Shown here: positions 27,771-37,658 of the stretch, in pieces
Layout of the letters: each line of letters starts with the position of its first letter
How positions within the stretch are numbered: position 1 is the first letter of the stretch
Assembly (NCBI GenBank): GCA_026707735.1
Contig: JAPOWH010000015.1
Location: 1-64,000 of the forward strand
Direction of reading: 5' to 3'
Length of the DNA stretch: 64,000 bases
Origin: Gammaproteobacteria bacterium
GTDB lineage: Bacteria; Pseudomonadota; Gammaproteobacteria; Pseudomonadales; Azotimanducaceae
The notes under the pieces: generated by a model
Told to the model about the DNA's origin: nothing
What the model saw: only the letters and a program-made list of their open reading frames with translations
The model's database searches: none
Made by a program: the position numbers and the translations under genes

Positions 27771-29251
27771 CTCGCTGCTGGCTTGAGTAGGGGAAAGAGC
27801 AATACGTCGCGAATTGTGGTGGTATTTGTCAAGAGCATGGCCAGACGGTCGATTCCAATTCCTTCCCCTGCCGTTGGAGGCATAGCGTATTGCAAAGCCG
27901 TAATGTAGTCGGCATCGAAATGCATTGCCTCAAGATCACCCGTCTCCAATCTCTCAGACTGCAACCGGAACCGTTCTTCCTGATCGTCAGGATCATTGAG
28001 CTCGGAGAATCCATTGGCAATCTCGCGACCTCCGACGAAATATTCAAATCGATCGGCTACAAGAGAGTTTTCGTCGTTGCGCCGTGCGAGAGGGGAAATC
28101 TCAGTGGGATGCTCGGTTATGAAAGTCGGTTGAATCAACTTTGGTTCCACCAGCGCTTCGAACAACTCGTTCAGAACACCTCCCCAACCGCATCCTCTTG
28201 GTAGGTGAACTGAGCGTTCTTTTGCTATTTTCCGCAATAGCCCTTCATCCGAGGATTCGTCTGTGTTTGCAAGTGAAAGTTCGGTGGCTACTGCCTCCCG
28301 CATGGTAGTTCTTATCGGTGAAGCAGCGAAATCAATGCTATGGCCATCCCACTTGATTTTTGTGGATCCGCAAACTCTCTCGCACAAGCTCTTCATCAGA
28401 TCGGTTGTTAAGTCGATCATGTCATGGTAGGTTGCAAACGCTTGATAGAACTCAAGCATCGTGAACTCCGGATTGTGCTTGGTCGACAATCCTTCGTTCC
28501 TGAAATTGCGATTGATCTCGTACACACGTTCAAATCCTCCAACGACCAATCGTTTCAGATACAACTCAGGCGCAATTCGCATGTACAAATGCATGTCCAG
28601 AGCTTTGTGGTGCGTTGTAAACGGGTTTGCCAATGCGCCACCTGGAATCGGATGCATCATGGGAGTTTCCACTTCCATGAAGTTTCTAGAGTCAAAGAAG
28701 GCTCGCAATTCCCTCACGATGGTGCTTCGCGTCTCAAATATCTGCCGTGAATCTTCGTTGGCAATCAAGTCGGCATACCTTCTGCGGTACTTGAGCTCAG
28801 AATCCTCAATTCCATGAAACTTATCAGGAAATGGCTGCAGGGACTTAGCAAGCATGAGATACGCACCTGCTTCAACGGTGAGCTCTCCTTTGTTTGTGCG
28901 CATCAACGTGCCTCTAATGCCAACGACATCGCCGAGATCCGACAACTCAACAAAGTTGCCGTATTCGTCAAGTCCAATTCCGTCCTGACGAAGGTAGCAC
29001 TGTATTTCTCCCGATCCGTCTCGCAAAGTCAGAAAACTCGCTTTTCCCATGACACGTCGAAGCACGATGCGTCCAGCAACCGTGACATGCGTAGATTCCT
29101 GCTGCAAGTCCTCCTTGGTAGAGTTGGAGAATGCTTCGTGCAAGTCGTTTGCCCAATGGGTTCGTTTGAACCCGTTGGGATATGCAAGAGAAATCTCGCG
29201 CAATTGCGCAAGCTTCCGCCTTCTTACGGCTGTTTCGTTCCGATCTTCCAT
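27767..29251 (-). CDS. lysS: lysine-tRNA ligase, class II
   Basis: 494 residues: N-terminal OB-fold anticodon domain (about 55-145) and class II catalytic core with motif 2 ([20 protein letters not shown]) and motif 3 ([12 protein letters not shown]). The start shares one base with the prfB stop (TAATG), the classic prfB-lysS coupling. Confidence 0.96.
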   Translation of the reverse strand: MEDRNETAVRRRKLAQLREISLAYPNGFKRTHWANDLHEAFSNSTKEDLQQESTHVTVAGRIVLRRVMGKASFLTLRDGSGEIQCYLRQDGIGLDEYGNFVELSDLGDVVGIRGTLMRTNKGELTVEAGAYLMLAKSLQPFPDKFHGIEDSELKYRRRYADLIANEDSRQIFETRSTIVRELRAFFDSRNFMEVETPMMHPIPGGALANPFTTHHKALDMHLYMRIAPELYLKRLVVGGFERVYEINRNFRNEGLSTKHNPEFTMLEFYQAFATYHDMIDLTTDLMKSLCERVCGSTKIKWDGHSIDFAASPIRTTMREAVATELSLANTDESSDEGLLRKIAKERSVHLPRGCGWGGVLNELFEALVEPKLIQPTFITEHPTEISPLARRNDENSLVADRFEYFVGGREIANGFSELNDPDDQEERFRLQSERLETGDLEAMHFDADYITALQYAMPPTAGEGIGIDRLAMLLTNTTTIRDVLLFPLLKPAAR

Positions 29252-30349
29252 TAAATCCCAGCTATCAGACTTGCTTCCATAAACGATGTTATGTCCCCGT
29301 CGAGGACTCGATTCGGATCGCCGCGTTCCATTCCCGTCCTATGATCCTTTACGCGAGATTGGTCCAACACATACGATCGAATCTGGCTTCCAAAGCCTAT
29401 GTTCGGCTTGGAGTCTTCAATCGCCTGCTTCTCACCTTGTTTCTCCTCCAATGCCAAACTGTGGAGTTTCGCTCGCAATTGCTTCCACGCTTGGGCTCGA
29501 TTCTTGTGCTGCGACCGTTCGCTCTGACATTGCACGACAGTACTTGTCGGTAGGTGAGTCAATCGCACCGCCGAGTCCGTCTGATTGACATGTTGGCCTC
29601 CAGCTCCGCTTGCTCGGTAGGTATCCGTTCGCACGTCGCTTGGGTCAATTTCTACCTCAACATCCTCGTCAATTTCTGCGTACACGTAGACCGAAGCAAA
29701 CGAGGTGTGCCTTCGATGATTCGAGTCGAAAGGAGAGTTTCTAACCAATCGGTGGACTCCTGCCTCTGTACGCAACCATCCAAACGCATGGGCACCGACG
29801 ACCAAAATCGTCGAGCTTCGAATTCCCGCCACATCGCCTTCCGACAATTCCACAATCGTTGCTTTGAAACCTCGCTTTTCGCACCACTGTAGGTACATGC
29901 GAAGAAGCATGTTCGACCAATCCTGCGATTCGGTCCCACCTTCGCCAAACTGAATATCCACGTATGCATTTTGCGGATCGAGTTCATTGGAAAACATACG
30001 CTGGAACTCAAGGGACTTTAGGTGAGATTCGATCGACTCCAACTCGGCTGCCATATCCGTCAAGACGTCAGAATCCTCCTCGTCGGCAGCCATCTCAGCA
30101 AGCTCGTCCGCTTCCTCAAGGCGATGAACTATGCTATCCATGCCTTCAACCAATTCAGCCAACACTGATCGCTCTTTGGCGAGTTCTTGCGACCGTTCCA
30201 GATCAGTCCATGTTTCGGCGTCTGCTAGTTGGAGCTCAACTTCCTGCAGTCGATCCTTACTTACTTGATAGTCAAAGAGAGTCCCTAAGCACGTAGATGC
30301 GCGTGCGTATGTCCTTGATTTTGTCTCTTATTGAAGTAATTTCTGCCAT
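29251..30349 (-). CDS. prfB: peptide chain release factor 2, with programmed +1 frameshift
   Basis: Recognises UGA and UAA stop codons. The gene is in two frames: ATG 30349 opens 25 codons ending in CTT, followed by an in-frame TGA (30274-30272); a +1 shift at CTT-TGA-C reads on in the frame ending at 29251. The product is 25 + 340 = 365 residues, the length of E. coli RF2. The GGQ motif (ASGAGGQHVNQTDSAVRLTH) is present. GGGA lies before the ATG. Autoregulation through the frameshift is expected. recJ, usually next to it, is separated by a foreign gene. Confidence 0.96.
30271..30286 (-). promoter_or_regulatory. RF2 programmed frameshift site
   Basis: On the minus strand AGGGA (30286-30282) precedes the slippery CTT-TGA-C (30277-30271) by four bases, the same arrangement as the internal Shine-Dalgarno and slip site of E. 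coli prfB. The in-frame TGA is codon 26, again as in E. coli. Confidence 0.93.
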
Positions 30350-30816
30350 GGATGTCCCAATAATCACATTCGCTGCCCACAAAATAGAAAAACTGTCTTT
30401 CTGTTGGGATTCTCCAATTCACAGCGATCCTAGGTACTCGTCGTCCGTCATTTGCCTCTTGCCAATGAGACTGGTGAGTGTGCATTCGTCCTTGACCCTA
30501 AGAGACCGAGCCTATAGATCTGCCGTGTGGGGAACGCTACGGTAGGAGCGTAGACCCAAGCGTTACCAACTACAACATTTGCGTTTTGCGGAGTGCGGAA
30601 TTTTAGCACCGCTCAGGAGCGAGCTTCTCAATCAACTAAGACCTCGAAAGTTCGCACTGCTAGCCAGACCGATGCCTCCTCCAACGCAAAAAAGTGCCCA
30701 GAACGACACCCCGACGAATCTCAAGGAGTACTGTGGGGCTTAGGAATGATCAACCAGGGGTATTTAGTGGTCAGTCAAGGGCTTGTGCCAGATCAGTGTC
30801 TAAGAGTCACATTCAA
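30350..30816. other. 467-base intergenic region upstream of prfB
   Basis: No supported gene. It must hold the prfB promoter (minus strand) and the 3' region of the outer membrane protein gene. Plus frames 30297-30545 and 30593-30904 are antisense or run into the neighbouring gene and look like no family. A short CGCTC-AG-GAGCG repeat lies near 30610. Confidence 0.35.
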
Positions 30817-31485
30817 TTACAAACGTCGTCGATTAGTGAATGACACTCTAAAGTTTATCTCTACCCCATCCGAAAAAATATCTGCATTCAAATGTTTGGT
30901 ATAGAGGACCACCAAATCAAGCGCTCCTCTCGGTGCAGTTTTCGCTTCAATCACCCGGAACTTCAAACCAAGAGAAATAGTTGGATCCATGTAGCTCTTT
31001 TTCTCAGAAACGACCGGCAGATCGTCAGTGTCCTCCGTAACTGGTCTTGCCGTCAAAGATTGAGATGTATAGGAGATACCAAGTTTGGCAATTCCCGATA
31101 TCCGGTCGTTAAACCCGCGTTCTACTAAGGTTTTCAATGACCAGTATTCAGTGCCCTGTTTGGATTGAACCTTAACCTCGTTGTTACTTGGACTTGGAAC
31201 AGTCTGTAAAGTCTGTATGTTTGGCGGTTGACCATAGCTAAATTCCAATCCCCAACTGTCAAAGGTGGGAAACCCAAATCCAACGCTGCACCCCACGGAG
31301 GAGTCGTCAGAGTCGCCACCAATTTCGGACGTTACGGCATCCTCGTAGTTGAACCATGCAGTACATCCGCCAAATACGTATGGATCAATTCGGTCGTTTT
31401 GTCTTGGCTTTTCATCCTGAGCGTTGAGACACGCACCCAATAACGACAGTACGAGTGCAGGCAGAAGAATCCCTTTCATTTTCAT
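30817..31485 (-). CDS. small outer-membrane beta-barrel-like protein
   Basis: 222 residues. The signal sequence MKMKGILLPALVLSLLGACLNAQ could be cut by signal peptidase I after NAQ, or by the lipoprotein peptidase before Cys19 (LLGAC resembles a lipobox). The mature part has alternating hydrophobic strands (VGCSVGFGFPTFDSWGLEFS, IAKLGISYTS, ISLGLKFRVIEA, VEINFRVSF), like OmpA/OmpW-type eight-stranded barrels. No closer family was recognised. It splits the usual recJ-prfB pair, with about 200-470 bases of spacer on either side, so it was probably inserted as a single gene. Confidence 0.65.
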   Translation of the reverse strand: MKMKGILLPALVLSLLGACLNAQDEKPRQNDRIDPYVFGGCTAWFNYEDAVTSEIGGDSDDSSVGCSVGFGFPTFDSWGLEFSYGQPPNIQTLQTVPSPSNNEVKVQSKQGTEYWSLKTLVERGFNDRISGIAKLGISYTSQSLTARPVTEDTDDLPVVSEKKSYMDPTISLGLKFRVIEAKTAPRGALDLVVLYTKHLNADIFSDGVEINFRVSFTNRRRL

Positions 31486-31672
31486 ACCCCCAAGAAGTTC
31501 TGTGAATGTAATTCGAACTACCTGTCCCCAATATTTCGATTAGACCAATCGACGTTCGACTTGTTCGAAACATCTGAAGTTGCCGCTAATGTCGCAGGCA
31601 AACTAACACACTCTTCGCTCCGCTACGTAGCACAATTTCTTGTGTGTAGAACAGTTGCAAATCTACACCCAC

Positions 31673-33412
31673 TCACATGGCACTTGGCTGCAGGGACTCC
31701 ACGATCAACTGCAGAGTTGTGACGCCCGCAAAACGATTCGCGGACGGTCTATAAGAAATTTCCACAGCTGGAGCTTCCACTGGTCGCTGATTGAAAGCTA
31801 TTGCGTCCACTACTCTTGCATCCATCTTGAGGACCAACTTGACATGTTTCCTATTGCCAACAGGAACTTCGCTCACGACGTTAAACGAACCATGGAACAA
31901 CGGGCGTTCAAACTCTTGACCCCAAGGTCCCCATCTATCGATCTCTCGCACAAGGTCCATGGAGAGTTCGTTGGGTTTGAGTTCTCCGTCGGTATGCACA
32001 GTAGACCCAAAGGATTCTGCCGGCGTACGGGCAGCAACAGCAGATTCAAACAAATTAGAGAATCGATCCAAGCTAGAGCCGTGAATGGTTAATCCTGCAG
32101 CCATCGCGTGTCCGCCGAAAGACTTGATGAGGTGCGGATATCGTGCATCGATGTCAGCTAGTACATCTCGAATGTGCACATTGGGCGTGCTCCGAGCCGA
32201 TCCTTTCAGCATTTCCGATTTGCCATCATTCGCTACTGCGAAGACAACCGCTGGTCGACTCAGCTTTGTCACTATCTGATTTGCTACGAGCCCGACTACG
32301 CCTTCGTGAAAGCTCGCCTCGTGGATGCAAATGCCTTTTCGATCGTCGGCCGCAACCGTATCCAAGTAGCGCAGGGCCATGTCGGTCATTTCGGTTTGGA
32401 TTTCTCTTCGTTCAACGTTGATGGCGTTTAGTTTCGAGACGAACTTTCTTGCTTCTCGCAAATCGTTGGCGATCAGCGCTTGGATGCCTAGGCTGATGTC
32501 CTCTAGTCTTCCTGCAGCGTTGATGCGAGGTCCCAGTCGATAGCCCAAATCTTCCTCATTGATGGTTGCCGAATCTACATTGCTGGCTTCGCAAAGCGCG
32601 GCAATCCCCGGTCGACATCGTCCACTGCGCATTCGCTGCAAACCGTTCCCGACCAAAATCCGGTTGTTCTGATCCAGTGGAACGAGATCTACGATTGTTC
32701 CAAGGGCAACTAGATCCAAATATGAAGCAACGTTGGGCTCTTCCAATCGGTTTTTGCCAAAGTGGTCGGCATTACGAAGCTGACGTCGCAGTTCTACCAT
32801 GAGATAGAACGCTACACCTACTCCAGCGGGAGCACTTGGAAATGAGCCTTTGTCTAGCTGGGGATTGACAATTACGTTGGCTGCAGGCAAATGTTCCGGG
32901 GGGAGGTGATGGTCCGTAACGATGACATCGATGCCCTGGTCCCGAGCAAACGCAATGCCGTCGTTGGAGCTGATGCCGTTGTCAACAGTGATTATGACGT
33001 CCGGATTCTGCTCAAGCAGAGATTCCACATAGGGTCTCGTCAATCCGTATCCAAATTGAAATCGATTTGGAACGACATAGCCTACGTGCTTTGCGCCAAA
33101 CTCACGGAGAAGGGAAACGCACAATGCGCTTGCGGTTGCTCCATCCGCGTCGAAGTCGCCAGAGACGAAAATCCTCTCGTGGTTGTCAATGGCGTAAACC
33201 AACCTTGCAGCGGCATGCTGTATGCCAGCCAGTCCGTCGGGGGGCAACATACACGCCAACGTGAGATCAACATCCGAACCGGACGCTACACCCCTTGCAC
33301 TCAGGACTCGTGCGAGAACCGGAGAAACGTTCAGTTCTCGCTGCAGTTGCTCCCAGTTCTCGGGCAACGGTCGAGCCTTGAATTCGCGAGGTTGGGATCT
33401 CCTAACGCTCAA
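31673..33412 (-). CDS. recJ: single-stranded-DNA-specific exonuclease RecJ
   Basis: 579 residues from TTG 33412 (E. coli RecJ 577). DHH phosphoesterase motifs: GDFDADGATA, TVDNGIS, VTDHHLPPEHLP; the DHHA1 domain has FGGHAMAAGLTI, followed by an OB fold. It degrades ssDNA 5'-3' in mismatch and recombinational repair. The frame extends up to 33538 inside hom, but only the part after 33412 is RecJ-like; the TTG overlaps the hom stop as TTGA, so translation is probably coupled. thrC, usually between hom and recJ, is missing. Confidence 0.94.
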   Translation of the reverse strand: MSVRRSQPREFKARPLPENWEQLQRELNVSPVLARVLSARGVASGSDVDLTLACMLPPDGLAGIQHAAARLVYAIDNHERIFVSGDFDADGATASALCVSLLREFGAKHVGYVVPNRFQFGYGLTRPYVESLLEQNPDVIITVDNGISSNDGIAFARDQGIDVIVTDHHLPPEHLPAANVIVNPQLDKGSFPSAPAGVGVAFYLMVELRRQLRNADHFGKNRLEEPNVASYLDLVALGTIVDLVPLDQNNRILVGNGLQRMRSGRCRPGIAALCEASNVDSATINEEDLGYRLGPRINAAGRLEDISLGIQALIANDLREARKFVSKLNAINVERREIQTEMTDMALRYLDTVAADDRKGICIHEASFHEGVVGLVANQIVTKLSRPAVVFAVANDGKSEMLKGSARSTPNVHIRDVLADIDARYPHLIKSFGGHAMAAGLTIHGSSLDRFSNLFESAVAARTPAESFGSTVHTDGELKPNELSMDLVREIDRWGPWGQEFERPLFHGSFNVVSEVPVGNRKHVKLVLKMDARVVDAIAFNQRPVEAPAVEISYRPSANRFAGVTTLQLIVESLQPSAM

Positions 33413-34683
33413 TTGAGTTCGACGACGCGAATGCGTCTGATTTGACCTTGCACATAGTCTAGATTTTGCAGGTCTTGCTCGGTGGCGTTCATTACAGATT
33501 CGCTGGTTCGGTCTGTTAGCACAACGACAGGAACCCATCGAGTGTCCTCCGAGTAGCGGATTGCATCAGACTTCTGAATGACCGCCTCCATCGATATCCG
33601 GTGCTTTCCAAATACGTCTGCTAGTGTCGCCATCACGCCAGGCTCGTCGAAAACCGGAATATACAAGTAGTAGGCGCATTCCAATTCTTCCATTGAACTG
33701 GCAATACGAGCAATTCCGGTAGTTGCCGGCAACGACGACTTGCCTCGGGCAATCTCAATTATGTCGCTCAAAACGGCGGAAGCAGTCGGGCGCGCTCCAG
33801 CACCGGGCCCTTTGAGCAATAAACTTCCCACTCCATTGCCCGCTATCGATATAGCGTTCTCCACGCCGTCTACAAACGCTAGAAGATTGTGCTCCGAGAC
33901 CAACGCTGGATGCACACGCATTTCGACCGAAGAATTGAAAATGCGCGCCAATGCCAAATGCTTAACCCGGTAACCCAATTCTCGCGCGTATTTGAGATCC
34001 TCCGCATCAACCTTGGTTATGCCCTCAATATAGACATCGTCCATATCGATTGGCTGATCAAATGCGATCGAGCCCAGAATCGCAAGCTTCTGAGCCGCGT
34101 CTACACCATCAATGTCGAAGCTTGGGTCACTCTCGGCGTATCCGAGCTGCTGTGCCTGGTGCAACGCAGCGTCGAATGCGGAGCCGTGACGGTCCATTTC
34201 CGTGAGAATGAAGTTGCAAGTTCCGTTCAATACGCCATAGATGGAATCGATGTGGTTTCCCGCTAGACCATCCTTGATGGTTGCCACAATCGGGATGCCG
34301 CCTGCGACGGACGCTTCGAATCCCAGTGGCACGTTGTGCTTGTTAGCACATGCAATGTGCGAGTTGCCGAAGCGTGCTAGCACCGCCTTGTTGGCGGTAA
34401 CCACGGGTTTGCCACTCTGGAGAGCGTCGGCAATTAACTTGTTGGCTGCGTCGACCCCGCCGATCAGTTCGACTACGATGTCGACGTCTGGAGATATTAG
34501 CGATTCAAGGCTAGTACTGAATTCGGCACCGAGGATGTCAATCTCTGGCTTTGGGGTCCGACTAGCAACGCGTGAAACCGAGATCGGTTCGCCGATTTGG
34601 CGCGCAATTCGATTGGCGTTTTCGCGCAAGAGCTTGAAGAGCCCTTGCGCGACTGTACCTAATCCAGCGACTCCAAGACGCAC
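33409..34683 (-). CDS. hom: homoserine dehydrogenase
   Basis: 424 residues: an N-terminal NAD(P)-binding domain (GVAGLGTVAQGL), a catalytic domain (GGIPIVATIKDGLAGNHID and the SDPSFDIDGVDAAQKLAIL motif with the catalytic Lys) and a C-terminal ACT domain (YYLYIPVFDEPGVMATLADV) for threonine feedback. It is the free-standing form, not fused to aspartokinase. It starts at GTG 34683, 42 bases after dsbC. It feeds homoserine to methionine and threonine synthesis, although thrC is not in its usual place. Confidence 0.95.
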   Translation of the reverse strand: MRLGVAGLGTVAQGLFKLLRENANRIARQIGEPISVSRVASRTPKPEIDILGAEFSTSLESLISPDVDIVVELIGGVDAANKLIADALQSGKPVVTANKAVLARFGNSHIACANKHNVPLGFEASVAGGIPIVATIKDGLAGNHIDSIYGVLNGTCNFILTEMDRHGSAFDAALHQAQQLGYAESDPSFDIDGVDAAQKLAILGSIAFDQPIDMDDVYIEGITKVDAEDLKYARELGYRVKHLALARIFNSSVEMRVHPALVSEHNLLAFVDGVENAISIAGNGVGSLLLKGPGAGARPTASAVLSDIIEIARGKSSLPATTGIARIASSMEELECAYYLYIPVFDEPGVMATLADVFGKHRISMEAVIQKSDAIRYSEDTRWVPVVVLTDRTSESVMNATEQDLQNLDYVQGQIRRIRVVELN

Positions 34684-34725
34684 TACGGGATTGCCGACCC
34701 AAATGCGCCCGGAATCGTGGTGATT

Positions 34726-35523
34726 CTAAGAATCGATCATGTCCCTAAGATCCGCTGCTTGCGTGAATCCTGGAACAACTTTTCCGTTGGGAAGTACGTT
34801 GGTCGGCGTACCAGTAATCTCGATTTTCTGGCCGAGCTCATAGTGCTTATCAACGTTTTCAGCGCACTCAGGGTTTACTGAATACTCTTCCTCGTTGACG
34901 GCAGTGCCATTCTTGACGCGAGCCAAGACATCGTGTCGGTCTTCGGCGCACCACGCGGAAACCAGCCTGTTGTAGGCGCGCGAATTAATTCCTGCGCGTG
35001 GATAGCCGAGGTAGCGAATCTCGATGTTCTGTGCGTGATACTCGGCCATGTGCTCATGCAGCAATCGGCAGTAGCCACAATCGACATCCGTGAACACATA
35101 CACTACAGCTGGGTCCTCACCTTCTTCTGGTGAATAGTTGATCGTGCTCACTTCCGGTAGCGAAGTGAACATCGACAATAGTGCCTTGCTCTTCTGAATC
35201 TGCGTCAAGTTGACGAATCGTTGGTCAGTCCATCCATACAGGTCTCCAACGAATGCGTACTCGCCGTCGGTCTTCGTATAGGCAATGCGGCCATTGTCCA
35301 TTTCTACCATTTGAAAATCGGACAGCGGCGCATCCGAGATTTCCTTGGTAGTGGTCCCCAAGACTTTCGATATTTCCTTGATGGCATTCTTGCCACTTTC
35401 GGACCCTTGCTCGTTCCCTTCAACTTGCTGGGCTGACGAACCTATGGCTAGAGCCATGGCCAATATGGCGACGGGCAAGGAAACAATCGATAGGCCCCTG
35501 AATTTCTTTCGAAATGATTGCAT
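34726..35523 (-). CDS. dsbC: thiol:disulfide interchange protein DsbC
   Basis: 265 residues from ATG 35523 (the frame begins at 35556 but the signal peptide starts at MQSFRKKFRGLSIVSLPVAI). Periplasmic disulfide isomerase: an N-terminal dimerisation domain, then a thioredoxin fold with the CGYC active site (TDVDCGYCRLLHEHM) and the cis-Pro loop ITGTPTNVLPNG. It begins eight bases after the xerD stop, matching the xerD-dsbC-hom order of other gammaproteobacteria. Confidence 0.94.
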   Translation of the reverse strand: MQSFRKKFRGLSIVSLPVAILAMALAIGSSAQQVEGNEQGSESGKNAIKEISKVLGTTTKEISDAPLSDFQMVEMDNGRIAYTKTDGEYAFVGDLYGWTDQRFVNLTQIQKSKALLSMFTSLPEVSTINYSPEEGEDPAVVYVFTDVDCGYCRLLHEHMAEYHAQNIEIRYLGYPRAGINSRAYNRLVSAWCAEDRHDVLARVKNGTAVNEEEYSVNPECAENVDKHYELGQKIEITGTPTNVLPNGKVVPGFTQAADLRDMIDS

Positions 35524-35530
35524 TAGACAT

Positions 35531-36433
35531 TCAACCTCGCGGGTGGTGATGAGCATGTAGCTCTTTTAGCCTCTCAGTTGCAACATGCGTATAAATCTGT
35601 GTTGTCGATAGATTCGCATGTCCAAGCATTAATTGTACCGTACGAAGGTCCGCTCCATGATTCAAAAGATGCGTTGCAAACGCATGTCGAAGAGTGTGCG
35701 GTGACAGTGGTTTCGCTACTCCTGCCCGAGCGGCGTAGCGCTTGATTGCATGCCAAAACGTCTGTCGGCACATTCTTTGCCCTCGATTGCTTGGGAAAAG
35801 AGCATTGCAGCGGTGGCCGTTCATCAATTGTGAGCGGGCTTCATGGATGTACCTTTCAAGCCAACTAGATGCATATTCGCCGAGCGGCACAATGCGTTCC
35901 TTCGAGCCCTTTCCCATCACTCGGACCACGTTCTGTCTCAAATTCACAGAAAGTAGGGTCAAGGCAACTATTTCGCTGACTCGCAATCCCGTCGCGTACA
36001 ACACCTCGAGCATCACCCGGTCGCGATATTCCACCGCGTTTTTATTAATGTCTGGTGCATGAAGCAAATCCTCAACGTCCTGTTCGGTGAGCACATCGGG
36101 GATCGGACGCCCCAGTTTTGGATTCTGAATCTTTGCACAGGGATCGTGATCAATGTCTCCACGTTCGATAGCGTGTCTAAAGAAGCCTCGAAATGTAGAA
36201 AGAATTCGCGCCGAGGATCGAGCCGAACATCCTTGCTCTTGCTTATAAGCCAAAAAGCCCAGAATGTTGGATTCGCGACTCGATAACAAGCCGCAATCCG
36301 ACCACTGCTCGAATTGAGTCAAGTCTCGTTGATAAGCTTCGCAGGTGGCTTCAGATAGACCCTTTTCAAGCCAGACGCTGTTGATGTACCTGCGAATCTC
36401 TTGGGGTGGCTCGCCAATCCGTTGCTGTTCCAT
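35531..36433 (-). CDS. xerD: site-specific tyrosine recombinase XerD
   Basis: 300 residues from ATG 36433, which GGAGG precedes by five bases; the in-frame ATG 36445 supplies that site. Core-binding SAM-like domain (about 15-100) and a catalytic domain with Arg in YATGLRVSE, HTLRHAFATHLL, LGHANLSTTQIYTHV and the nucleophilic Tyr in TQIYTHV. With XerC it resolves chromosome dimers at dif. The position next to dsbC and its length show that it is the housekeeping enzyme and not a mobile-element integrase. Confidence 0.94.
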   Translation of the reverse strand: MEQQRIGEPPQEIRRYINSVWLEKGLSEATCEAYQRDLTQFEQWSDCGLLSSRESNILGFLAYKQEQGCSARSSARILSTFRGFFRHAIERGDIDHDPCAKIQNPKLGRPIPDVLTEQDVEDLLHAPDINKNAVEYRDRVMLEVLYATGLRVSEIVALTLLSVNLRQNVVRVMGKGSKERIVPLGEYASSWLERYIHEARSQLMNGHRCNALFPSNRGQRMCRQTFWHAIKRYAARAGVAKPLSPHTLRHAFATHLLNHGADLRTVQLMLGHANLSTTQIYTHVATERLKELHAHHHPRG

Positions 36434-36526
36434 GTCGGCCTCCATGCCGTTGTACTGACATCCTGTCTACATAGCGCGAACTCAGATCAGTCGCTGCGCG
36501 CAAAACGTTCGTTGCAGTGCGGCTTG

Positions 36527-36877
36527 CTAAACCTTCTCCTTGATCCGAGCCGACCTGCCGGAACGTTCTCGCAAATAATACAACTTTGCCTTGCGAACGT
36601 CACCCCGCCGAACCACTCGTATTGAGTCGATCAACGGACTATGGGATTGAAAGGTTCTTTCCACTCCAACGCCGTGAGAGATCTTTCGTACAGTAAACGA
36701 CGAATTCAATCCACGGTTGCGTTTTCCAATGACTACGCCCTCAAAGGCCTGCAATCGATCACGGGAGCCCTCGCGCACGACTACCCGAACCGACACGGTA
36801 TCGCCGGTATGAAAGTCCGGTATGGAATCTCGAATTTGCTCATTTTCGAGTTGCTCGATGATCTTATTGTTTCTCAA
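36527..36877 (-). CDS. rplS: 50S ribosomal protein L19
   Basis: 116 residues. [54 protein letters not shown] and [19 protein letters not shown] are the L19 signatures. The start codon is TTG (36877) with AGGAG eight bases before it. It is the last gene of rpsP-rimM-trmD-rplS. Confidence 0.97.
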   Translation of the reverse strand: MRNNKIIEQLENEQIRDSIPDFHTGDTVSVRVVVREGSRDRLQAFEGVVIGKRNRGLNSSFTVRKISHGVGVERTFQSHSPLIDSIRVVRRGDVRKAKLYYLRERSGRSARIKEKV

Positions 36878-36887
36878 TGTTTTTCTC

Positions 36888-37649
36888 CTATACCGTGGGT
36901 TCGTCCGACATCTTGTCAGTTTGGTGCAGAGCCCTGACCACTGCCTGCTCAGACTCAGTCCATCTGCGGCTAAGCAATAGGTCAGGTCGACGCTCCCAGG
37001 TACGCTTGATGGCTTCGTTATGACGCCATGTTTCTATTGCCTTGTGATCGCCACTGAGCAACACGTCCGGCACGCTGCTTCCCTCGAAACACCGAGGTCG
37101 CGTGAACTGGGGATAATCCAGCAATCCGTCAGAGTACGATTCCGTACCGACCGATTCCGGATTGCTTAATGTACCAGAAATCAGTCGCCCGACCGCATCA
37201 ATAATTACCAGAGCTGGAAGTTCACCTCCGCTGAGAACGTAATCGCCTATTGAGACTTCCCTGTCCACGTAGCGTTCTACAAACCGTTCATCCACTCCTT
37301 CATAGCGTCCCGCGATCAATAGCAGCGAATCAATCTCAGACAATTTCCGGGCCATGGACTGGTCGAATGTCTCGCCTTGAGGCGAGAGCATTACCGTAGT
37401 TGTCCCTTTATTGGACGCCAGTGTCCGTGCATGCCTGACGCAATCTGCTAAAGGTTCCGCCATCATTACCATTCCTGGACCGCCGCCAAAAGGCCGATCA
37501 TCAATTGTCTTGGCCGAATCCTGCGCAAAGTCTCTAGGATTAATCAATTCCAGGCATATTGAACCGCTACGAATGGCACGTCCCACCACACCTTCGTTCA
37601 ATGCCGCCTGAACTAGCTCGGGAAATATTGTGATCACGCCAATCCACAT
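36888..37649 (-). CDS. trmD: tRNA (guanine-37-N1)-methyltransferase
   Basis: 253 residues from ATG 37649 ([13 protein letters not shown]); the TTG at 37658 is an alternative. SPOUT-fold enzyme that methylates G37 of tRNAs reading CNN codons and prevents +1 frameshifts. [34 protein letters not shown] (the trefoil knot and SAM site) and [18 protein letters not shown] are conserved. It sits nine bases after the rimM stop. Confidence 0.96.
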   Translation of the reverse strand: MWIGVITIFPELVQAALNEGVVGRAIRSGSICLELINPRDFAQDSAKTIDDRPFGGGPGMVMMAEPLADCVRHARTLASNKGTTTVMLSPQGETFDQSMARKLSEIDSLLLIAGRYEGVDERFVERYVDREVSIGDYVLSGGELPALVIIDAVGRLISGTLSNPESVGTESYSDGLLDYPQFTRPRCFEGSSVPDVLLSGDHKAIETWRHNEAIKRTWERRPDLLLSRRWTESEQAVVRALHQTDKMSDEPTV

Positions 37650-37658
37650 ACCGACCAA

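Noticed and set aside
30593-30904. 103-codon plus frame upstream of prfB
   Set aside because: Runs antisense into the barrel-protein gene, no ribosome-binding site, no known domain.
35531-36433. Tyrosine recombinase as sign of a mobile element
   Set aside because: Sequence length, xerD-dsbC-hom context and lack of attachment repeats or phage genes mark it as housekeeping XerD.
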